Source: Vibrio sp. JPW-9-11-11
Lineage (GTDB): Bacteria > Pseudomonadota > Gammaproteobacteria > Enterobacterales > Vibrionaceae
Assembly: GCF_013369335.1 (NCBI RefSeq)
Contig: NZ_SZQJ01000005.1
Coordinates: 62,001-126,000, forward strand
Length of the DNA: 64,000 nucleotides
Direction: 5' to 3'
The position numbers were made by a program, and so were the translations under genes. Shown here in pieces: positions 58,198 through 64,000 of the stretch (its first letter is position 1; each line of letters starts with the position of its first letter). The notes under the pieces were generated by a model that was not told the origin of the DNA, ran no database searches, and saw only the letters and a list, made by a program, of their open reading frames with translations.

Positions 58198-59700
58198 TTA
58201 AGCGTCAAAACTTACAGTGAAAGCTTGGGATTTCACTAATTCCACCATTGCGTCGATATCCGGTTTTAGTAACCTATCTTCTTCGAGTTTGGCGACTTTC
58301 GAGCGGATCAATTCGAAGTTTTGCTCAATAAGATCTGAGCAACGGTTAGGTCTTCTAAACTCCAGTGCTTGTGCGGCATACATAAGCTCAATGGCAAAAA
58401 TCTTGTCCAAATTGCCTAGGATTTGATTGAGTTTTCGACCTGAAATGCTGCCCATTGAAACATGATCTTCTTGGCCCATTGAGGTCGGTACGCTATCCGC
58501 CGAGGGTGGGAAGCAGAGTGATTTATTTTCTGTGACTAATGCGGCTGTCGCATATTGTGGGATCATCATGCCTGAATTGAGGCCACCTGCCACAGTCAGT
58601 AAGCGTGGCAAGCCATGCAACCCTTCCAATAGAAGGTAACAACGACGGTCGGCGATATTGCCAAGTTCGGCAGCTGCGATCGCCGCATAATCGAGAACCA
58701 TAGCTAATGGCTGGCCATGGAAGCTACCGCCAGAAATCGCCTCTTCACTACTGATAACAATCGGGTTATCGGTCACTGAGTTCATCTCGATTTCAACCAG
58801 CTCTTTTAAGTGGTAGTAAGCATTACGAGAAGCACCGTGAACTTGGGGAATACAACGCAGTGAATACGGGTCTTGCACACGACCACAGTTATTATGAGAC
58901 GCCATATTTTGAGAGTCTTTGAGCAATCTTCTCATGCGCGCGGCGACTTCTAAGTTGCCAACAAAAGCGCGTGTTTGATGTAATTCGTCGCGGAACGGTG
59001 ACTCACTACCTTGCATACCTTCGATACTCATTGCGCCAGCGACATCGGCAAGATCTAGCAGGTAACGCATTTTGGTTAGTGCAGTAATGGCATGGGAAAG
59101 AATAAACTGAGTCCCATTAATTAAGGCCAAGCCTTCTTTTGCATGTAGCTCCAATGGCTCTAATCCATGGGCGGCAAGTAACGTTTTGGCTGGCACAGTT
59201 TGGTCATCCTGCCAGAATTCACCTTCGCCAATCAGTGGTAAAAACAGGTGTGATAGAGGGGCTAAATCGCCTGAAGCGCCCACAGAGCCCTGTTCCGGTA
59301 CCACTGGGATGAGGTCCAATTCGAGGAAAGCAAGCATTCGCTCTACCACTTCCAAGCGTATACCTGAAAAGCCTTGGCTAAGCGCATGAACTTTGGTAAT
59401 GAGCATTAACTTCGAAATCGCTTTGTCGATTGGATTACCGACACCAACTGCATGAGTAATAAGCAGATTTTTTTGCAATAAATGCGTTTCTTCGGGTGAT
59501 ATTTGCGTATCGCACAGCGGCCCAAAACCGGTATTAATGCCATAGACCGCTTTACCAGAACTGGCTATCTTATCGACATTGGCGCGGCTGACATTTATTT
59601 TCGTTAAGGCTTCAGGGCACAGTTTTGCTTCGATATGTCCATTCGCGATGCCGTTTACAATATCCAGATCTAAACGATCAATACCGTATCTAAACGTCAT
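58198..59700 (-). CDS. hutH: Histidine ammonia-lyase
   Basis: 500 residues. The MIO cofactor triad ASG is in 'GSVGASGDLAPLSHLFLP', with 'YGINTGFGPLCDTQIS' at the N-terminus and 'QEDHVSMGS' near the C-terminus. It deaminates histidine to urocanate. The wording (GFGPLCDTQIS, SHLFLPLIGEGEFW) is nearer to HutH of Bacteroidetes than to the usual gammaproteobacterial enzyme, as I recall those sequences. GGAG is well placed. It runs into hutU and is separated from hutG by 82 bases containing an inverted repeat. Confidence 0.95.
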   Translation of the reverse strand: MTFRYGIDRLDLDIVNGIANGHIEAKLCPEALTKINVSRANVDKIASSGKAVYGINTGFGPLCDTQISPEETHLLQKNLLITHAVGVGNPIDKAISKLMLITKVHALSQGFSGIRLEVVERMLAFLELDLIPVVPEQGSVGASGDLAPLSHLFLPLIGEGEFWQDDQTVPAKTLLAAHGLEPLELHAKEGLALINGTQFILSHAITALTKMRYLLDLADVAGAMSIEGMQGSESPFRDELHQTRAFVGNLEVAARMRRLLKDSQNMASHNNCGRVQDPYSLRCIPQVHGASRNAYYHLKELVEIEMNSVTDNPIVISSEEAISGGSFHGQPLAMVLDYAAIAAAELGNIADRRCYLLLEGLHGLPRLLTVAGGLNSGMMIPQYATAALVTENKSLCFPPSADSVPTSMGQEDHVSMGSISGRKLNQILGNLDKIFAIELMYAAQALEFRRPNRCSDLIEQNFELIRSKVAKLEEDRLLKPDIDAMVELVKSQAFTVSFDA

Positions 59701-59709
59701 TTTGTTCTC

Positions 59710-59765
59710 CTAACTAGGTTATGATACCAAACAAAGGGCTAGGGCGCGGTTTTGCACCTAGTTAG
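59710..59765. repeat. 10-bp inverted repeat in the hutG-hutH junction
   Basis: CTAACTAGGT (59710-59719) and ACCTAGTTAG (59756-59765) are exact reverse complements 36 bases apart. It could fold as a hairpin in the transcript, or mark the edge of a replaced segment. Confidence 0.6.
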
Positions 59766-59782
59766 CCACTATGTCTGCTTTG

Positions 59783-60781
59783 TTATTCTTGTGAGAAAGC
59801 GTTGGCGATATCCCAACACAACCTGGCGGCGAGACGAGCCGTTTGGCTGTCGACATCGTAAGTGGGGTTGTATTCGGCGATATCAGCAATCACTAGCTTT
59901 TGTTTGTAATGTAGAATGCGTTGTAAAAACGGAGCGAGCATTTCGATACTGACCCCTCGAGCGGCAGGGGCGCTGACGCCAGGCGCAGTGGCCGCCGGGA
60001 ACACATCTAAATCTATGGTGAGATAGATGTAGTCACAGTTATCGATAAAATGCTGTAGCTGAGTCAGGTGATAAATGTGGTTGTGGTGGTTTAACTCGTG
60101 ATCTTCCACGTACCAAACTCCCAGCTCATCAGCGCGTTTGAACAGCGCCTCAGTGTTACTCGCACGACTCACGCCTAAGCAAGCATAATGAAATGGCCAG
60201 TCTCGTTTTGCACAGTAGTGTTGAATTTGGTTGAACGGAGTGCCAGAGCTGGGTTTGACGTCGGCGTGATGGCTTTCAAAGGCCCGCAAATCAAAGTGGG
60301 CGTCAAAGTTGATGATCCCGATTTTAGGCGGGTTGACAGGGTTAAGATACTCAAAGTATTGAGCGAGCCCCAAAAAAGAGGCCCAAGCGACCTCGTGGCC
60401 GCCACCAAGAGTGATCACTGGCGTAGAGCGTAGTGCGGTTGCGATAACGTTAGCGCACTGCGTTTGGCTCTGTTCGAGTAAGTCGTCATCACATATGACA
60501 TTGCCAAGGTCAATCAAATGGCTTGTGTTGTGCCATGCCATGTTAGCCAGAGCACGACGAATCAAATCTGGCGCGCGTTTTGCGCCGATACGACCTTTGT
60601 TGCGGGCGACCCCTGCATCACTGCAAAATCCCAGTAAGCTGACAGCGTCATTGTGCGGCTGGAGCTCGTCTACCTGCATCTTTCTCACCACATGGTGGAC
60701 GCGTTTGCCAAGCGCACCGTCCTCGGCGTCGTGGCGACCTTGCCAATGAAAGTCTTGATTGGTAATCGGTGAATTAGACAT
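59783..60781 (-). CDS. hutG: Formimidoylglutamase
   Basis: 332 residues of the arginase/agmatinase fold. The di-manganese ligands are in '[12 protein letters not shown]', '[12 protein letters not shown]' and '[20 protein letters not shown]'. It splits N-formimino-L-glutamate to glutamate and formamide, the last hut step. GGAGAG before ATG 60781 fixes the start, which overlaps the hutI stop by 8 bases, so the two are coupled. Confidence 0.95.
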   Translation of the reverse strand: MSNSPITNQDFHWQGRHDAEDGALGKRVHHVVRKMQVDELQPHNDAVSLLGFCSDAGVARNKGRIGAKRAPDLIRRALANMAWHNTSHLIDLGNVICDDDLLEQSQTQCANVIATALRSTPVITLGGGHEVAWASFLGLAQYFEYLNPVNPPKIGIINFDAHFDLRAFESHHADVKPSSGTPFNQIQHYCAKRDWPFHYACLGVSRASNTEALFKRADELGVWYVEDHELNHHNHIYHLTQLQHFIDNCDYIYLTIDLDVFPAATAPGVSAPAARGVSIEMLAPFLQRILHYKQKLVIADIAEYNPTYDVDSQTARLAARLCWDIANAFSQE

Positions 60782-61985
60782 GGTCGAACTCTCCTGCAAC
60801 TAAGCGCGCCGCAAGTCTTGGGGCGCCTTGAAAATAGCTAAACTCGGCCGGATGCGCCACATCCCAAATCGCGAGATCAGCATCAAATCCCACTTGTACT
60901 TGGCCTCGCGAACTGCCATAGCCTAGGGCTTGCGCGGCATGACAGGTGACACCGCGCAGCGACTCTTCTGGTGTGAGACCAAAAAGCGTACAAGCCATAT
61001 TCATCATCATAGTCAAATCAGCGAAAGGTGAGGTACCAGGGTTGAGATCGGTTGCAATCGCCATCGGCACTTTGTTTTGTCGTAGCAGCTCTATCGGCGG
61101 GCGTTGTGTCTCTTTCAAGAAGTAAAATGCACCTGGAAGCAAAGTCGCCACCGTGTCTGCGTGTGCCAACGCTTGTACGCCCACCGAGTCTAGGTATTCG
61201 ACGTGGTCTGCAGACAAACCAGCATAGCGAGCCGTCAGCGCGCTGCCACCCAAGTTAGATAGTTGCTCGGTGTGACCTTTGATTTGCAAGCCATGCTGCT
61301 TGGCTGATTGGAACACACGCTCTGTTTGCGCAAGATTAAAACCAATCGACTCACAAAAAACATCCACACTGGTGGCTAAGTTTTCTTCGGCCACGAGAGG
61401 GATGATTTCGGCGCAAATGTAGTTGATATAATCGTCCGCGCGCCCGGTAAATTCAGGAGGCAGCGCATGGGCGGCAAGCAGTGTGGTAGTGACACGGATT
61501 TTTCGGTGCGCTTCGAGCGCTTTCGCCGCGCGCAACATTTTAACTTCATCATCTAAGGTGAGCCCGTAACCGGATTTGACCTCGACCGATGTGACGCCAG
61601 TTCGGAGCAATCCATCAAGTCTCGGTAAGGCGAGCTCTGTTAGCTGCTCTTCGCTGGCGTCGCGAGTGGCACGAACCGTAGAAAGAATGCCGCCGCCTTG
61701 TTTGGCGATCTCTTGGTAAGGGACGCCATTTAATCGTTGCTCGAACTCGTCGGCGCGGCTGCCCGCAAAAATGAGGTGAGTATGGCAGTCGATAAATCCC
61801 GGAGTGACGAGCTTGCCTTGGCAATCAAAATGTTGCCGACCCTCAATCTCAGCACAGGTAAGCTCTGCGATAACGCCTTGACGAATCCCAATGGTACAGG
61901 GATCTGAAACGCTATAGCCAGCGCTGCCTGACTGCATAGTGACCACTCTAGCGTTGGTCAAAACTTGATCGCAAATTGAACTCAT
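60774..61985 (-). CDS. hutI: Imidazolonepropionase
   Basis: 403 residues, amidohydrolase fold: '[25 protein letters not shown]' (metal His pair), '[15 protein letters not shown]', 'KGHTEQLSN', 'DLNPGTSP'. It opens imidazolonepropionate to formiminoglutamate. The frame extends ten codons upstream, but GGTAAGG and family alignment favour ATG 61985. First gene of hutIGHU, with a palindromic operator just upstream. Confidence 0.95.
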   Translation of the reverse strand: MSSICDQVLTNARVVTMQSGSAGYSVSDPCTIGIRQGVIAELTCAEIEGRQHFDCQGKLVTPGFIDCHTHLIFAGSRADEFEQRLNGVPYQEIAKQGGGILSTVRATRDASEEQLTELALPRLDGLLRTGVTSVEVKSGYGLTLDDEVKMLRAAKALEAHRKIRVTTTLLAAHALPPEFTGRADDYINYICAEIIPLVAEENLATSVDVFCESIGFNLAQTERVFQSAKQHGLQIKGHTEQLSNLGGSALTARYAGLSADHVEYLDSVGVQALAHADTVATLLPGAFYFLKETQRPPIELLRQNKVPMAIATDLNPGTSPFADLTMMMNMACTLFGLTPEESLRGVTCHAAQALGYGSSRGQVQVGFDADLAIWDVAHPAEFSYFQGAPRLAARLVAGEFDHV

Positions 61986-62004
61986 AACCTTACCTATCAC
62001 TAAA

Positions 62005-62014
62005 TGTATATACA
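62005..62014. promoter_or_regulatory. Candidate HutC operator at hutI
   Basis: TGTATATACA is a perfect 10-bp palindrome, flanked by AT, 20 bases before the hutI ATG. The sequence fits the TGTATA-type half-sites expected for HutC. Confidence 0.6.
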
Positions 62015-62149
62015 ATTATGGGTTCAAGTAAACGATTTGTACAAGATTGATGTTGCGAAAATGTGATCGATGAAACGATTGTTCGGCTGAATAAACCAGC
62101 GGGGCATGTTCGAACTGCCACCGTTGGTTTATGAGCGAATTTGACCGGT

Positions 62150-62872
62150 TTAGTCGAGCAGAACCTTGGAGCTTAGTTTATAGCGAGTGCCCGGGTGATA
62201 GAGCAGCGCGGTACTGACCAGTTTGTCTTCACTCCAAGTGCGACGGTTGAGTAGCAAGCAAGGTTCGTTGACGGCTAAGCGCAGCGCGCTGCGCACAGCA
62301 TCACTAGCGACAATTGCCTCTACCGTATGCTCAATTGCGCTTAACGGACAGTTTTCTGAAAGGTACTGGTTGGGGGTAATGTCAGAGAAGTCTTGCTGTA
62401 AATAGTTGGGGGCATAGCTGGCATTGACCCAGCGCATCTCAAGTTGAATGGGAGAGTTGTCTTCAAAGTGGATGATTTCACTATAAAAAACTTGGCTGCC
62501 CAACATGACGCCTAATTTCATAGCCACGGTATCATCGGCACTGAGGGCAACTTGTTTGACCACCTGACTGCTGTAGGTTTTGCCACGTTGCGCCACTTCG
62601 CTGGCAATATTGCGAATATCCAATAGTGGTGATTCCGCTTTGTCATCAGGGGCGCAAACGAAGGTACCGAGGCGTGGCCTACGCAGTAAGCGCCCTTCAG
62701 ATACGAGGTCGCGTATGGCTTTGTTGACCGTCATTCGGCTGACATTAAATTGCTCAGTTAACTCTAATTCGGTGGTAATACGATGACCCACGGGCCAGCG
62801 ACCACTGTCGATTTGATCGGCAATGTAGCGTTTTATCTGTAGATAAAGGGGAGAAGCACTCATATTTAGCAT
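62150..62872 (-). CDS. hutC: Histidine utilisation repressor HutC (GntR family)
   Basis: 240 residues: GntR winged HTH (~5-75; 'LYLQIKRYIADQIDSGRWPVG', 'LTEQFNVSRMTVNKAIRDL', 'LRRPRLGTFV') and a C-terminal UTRA ligand domain ('SQVFYSEIIHFEDNSPIQLEMRWVN', 'LLLNRRTWSEDKLV'; parts). It represses hut genes and is released by urocanate. The start may be ATG 62863 instead; neither has a strong ribosome site. It sits upstream of hutI on the same strand. Confidence 0.93.
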   Translation of the reverse strand: MLNMSASPLYLQIKRYIADQIDSGRWPVGHRITTELELTEQFNVSRMTVNKAIRDLVSEGRLLRRPRLGTFVCAPDDKAESPLLDIRNIASEVAQRGKTYSSQVVKQVALSADDTVAMKLGVMLGSQVFYSEIIHFEDNSPIQLEMRWVNASYAPNYLQQDFSDITPNQYLSENCPLSAIEHTVEAIVASDAVRSALRLAVNEPCLLLNRRTWSEDKLVSTALLYHPGTRYKLSSKVLLD

Positions 62873-62885
62873 TTGTCTATTAATT

Positions 62886-62903
62886 GACTATACAAATGGT
62901 TAT
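62886..62903. promoter_or_regulatory. Candidate HutC sites upstream of hutC
   Basis: TATACA occurs at 62886-62891 and 62898-62903 in the 60 bases before hutC, matching the half of the hutI palindrome. Suggests autoregulation. Confidence 0.45.
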
Positions 62904-63053
62904 ACATTTCCCAGCCGATTGCAACTGCTATAGCTGAAATTGCGAGGTTTTTCGCCACTCGGGTGGAGATTTGTCTCAATCTATAACAAACCACTTGCCT
63001 TTTCTCGGTGGCTCACGTTAGAACATCAACCAAAAATAAAATAAGGAAAAAGT

Positions 63054-63797
63054 ATGTTTGCAAAGCTAAAAGCCTCATTAGGAATCGGTGCTGCTCAGGT
63101 CGATACGGTATTGGACAGTTTGTCGGTCTTTCAAGGAGAAACGCTCAAGGGCGTGGTACACATCCAAGGTGGCGATGTAGAGCAACAGGTTGATGCGATT
63201 AATCTCAAATTGTGTACCGAAGTTAAAGTCGAGAGTGAAGACAGTACCAGCTATCAAGATTTCATCTTGGGTAAACTGCAAGCTGTTCAACCTTTTGTCA
63301 TTGGCCCCAATGAACACAAGCAAGTGCCATTTGAGTTTCATCTCGATGCGGAAACACCAGTCACAGCGCTCAACGCGCTTAAAAACCAGTCTCATGTCTG
63401 GCTTGAAACCACACTCGATATTGATTTCGCGATTGATCCTAAAGACCGAGATCTGATAGAAGTTAAACCGCTTCCTGTTGTCGCTAAAGTGTTAAGTGAA
63501 ATAGAGAGTGCGGGTTTTGCGATGGTCAAAGCCGATGTCGAGAAAGGTTATTTACGTGGAGGAAGCTTTTCTTCCAAATCCGGTTGCTACCAAGAGATCG
63601 AGTTTCGTAACAAAGGTTTTATCAACTCCAAGGAAATCGAACTCTCTTTTATCCTCGATGGTCCTACCGTGCACTGTTTGGCAGAGGTTGACCGTTCATT
63701 GAGCATGCGTGGCGATCAGTACTTATCGTTCTCACTTTCTCGCGATGCGTCAGACGGTGAAATCGCTGCAGCAGTGCATCGTATTTTGTCGGTGTAG
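63054..63797 (+). CDS. Spo0M-like (sporulation-control/arrestin-fold) protein
   Basis: 247 residues that match the Spo0M family: 'KLKASLGIGAAQVDTVLD', 'VFQGETLKGVVHIQGGDVEQQV', 'FVIGPNEHKQVPFEFHLDAETP', 'VWLETTLDIDFAIDPKDRD'. The fold is arrestin-like and soluble. In Bacillus it affects sporulation; in non-sporing bacteria the role is unknown. AAGGAAAA lies before the ATG. Monocistronic. Confidence 0.9.
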   Translation: MFAKLKASLGIGAAQVDTVLDSLSVFQGETLKGVVHIQGGDVEQQVDAINLKLCTEVKVESEDSTSYQDFILGKLQAVQPFVIGPNEHKQVPFEFHLDAETPVTALNALKNQSHVWLETTLDIDFAIDPKDRDLIEVKPLPVVAKVLSEIESAGFAMVKADVEKGYLRGGSFSSKSGCYQEIEFRNKGFINSKEIELSFILDGPTVHCLAEVDRSLSMRGDQYLSFSLSRDASDGEIAAAVHRILSV

Positions 63798-63824
63798 CAC
63801 TAGATGAGTTTGGGCAGAAATTAT

Positions 63825-63850
63825 CGCCGATAACACGACGGTTATCGGCG
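63825..63850. other. Hairpin downstream of the Spo0M-like gene
   Basis: CGCCGATAAC and GTTATCGGCG pair perfectly around a 6-base loop. There is no T-run, so termination is uncertain. Confidence 0.5.
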
Positions 63851-63887
63851 TTGATCGGGGATACGTTTAAACCTCTCAGCGTCAATA

Positions 63888-63915
63888 CTCGGGCTTCGAG
63901 AACAAATAGCCCGAG
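63888..63915. other. Hairpin after the partial minus-strand gene
   Basis: CTCGGGCT pairs with AGCCCGAG across a 12-base loop, directly past the minus-strand stop at 63917-63919. Confidence 0.45.
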
Positions 63916-63916
63916 C

Positions 63917-64000
63917 TTAGGCGGCGCTTAGGTGGGTAGTGATATACGGCTGCCAAGCTTGTTGATAGAGAGACTTTGACTCTAGACGCATAGCGCGAAT
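63917..64000 (-). CDS. 3' end of a minus-strand gene (27 residues)
   Basis: The frame is open from the window edge and ends '...YQQAWQPYITTHLSAA' at a TAA (63917-63919), followed by a hairpin. Protein-like composition, but too short to name. Confidence 0.45.
   Translation of the reverse strand: MRAMRLESKSLYQQAWQPYITTHLSAA

Noticed and set aside
1-64000. CRISPR arrays, tRNA/rRNA genes, insertion sequences
   Set aside because: No spaced direct repeats, no cloverleaf-type sequences ending in the TTCRANNC region, and no transposase frames with inverted ends were seen by eye; a tRNA or IS scan would be decisive.

Overview
The window looks like chromosomal DNA of a Vibrionaceae gammaproteobacterium, most likely Vibrio. 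The support is the gene families and their order: a tandem glycine riboswitch ahead of a sodium:alanine/glycine symporter, an hpd-hmgA-fahA-maiA tyrosine-degradation operon, a hut operon with hutC, yggL, DUF3334 and DUF2786 genes, an NrtR NAD-salvage locus, and many LysR and cyclic-di-GMP genes. I saw no rRNA, tRNA, insertion sequence, CRISPR array, integrase or phage structural gene. The species call is inference.

Layout. 1-8.1 kb: the tail of a LacI-type regulator, a MATE pump, a LysR regulator, a secreted C69 dipeptidase and small metabolic genes (HAD, DUF4336, PhnA-type zinc ribbon, GFA, GyrI-like). 8.1-11.4 kb: a solute-binding protein paired with a chemoreceptor. 11.5-14.5 kb: NAD salvage (pncB, divergent nrtR and a nicotinamidase) with palindromic candidate operators between the divergent genes. 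14.5-19.2 kb: LysR/PhzF/isochorismatase, a YdjM-like protein and a PAS-GGEEF cyclase. 19.3-27.4 kb: an accessory stretch of mostly unrecognised genes: an endolysin-like muramidase, membrane-anchored proteins, a double lamin-tail protein, a lipoprotein, and coiled-coil and disordered proteins. 27.4-29.0 kb: AT-rich DNA with one orphan gene. 29.0-33.3 kb: an R-body (reb, refractile body, 'killing trait') locus of ten small genes, preceded by an unusual regulator that joins a decayed NtrC-type AAA+ domain to an AraC-type HTH. This is the most unusual system in the window.

33.6-42.4 kb: M32 carboxypeptidase, LysE exporter, riboswitch-controlled symporter, yggL, a 52-residue membrane protein that is easy to miss, a coiled-coil protein, a GGDEF-EAL protein with a decayed cyclase half, and an M20 peptidase. 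42.8-46.7 kb: tyrosine/homogentisate catabolism in four tightly coupled genes. 46.7-54.4 kb: small zinc protein, Sel1/J-domain membrane protein, OmpA-type lipoprotein, DUF2786, DUF3334, a large FAD/Fe-S oxidoreductase and an ICMT-like methyltransferase. 54.4-56.1 kb: LysR and a divergent NAD(P)-binding gene broken by one in-frame TAA. 56.2-62.9 kb: histidine utilisation (hutI-hutG-hutH-hutU, hutC). Here hutH and hutU look like a xenologous pair: HutU is the long (670-residue) class and HutH differs from the usual gammaproteobacterial type. 63.0-64.0 kb: a Spo0M-like arrestin-fold protein and the 3' end of a minus-strand gene.

Links between genes. Histidine and tyrosine breakdown, NAD salvage and glycine uptake are ordinary nutrient-scavenging modules with their own regulators. 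The reb locus would make coiled protein ribbons. The muramidase/envelope island next to it might take part in release or envelope interaction, but that link rests on proximity only.
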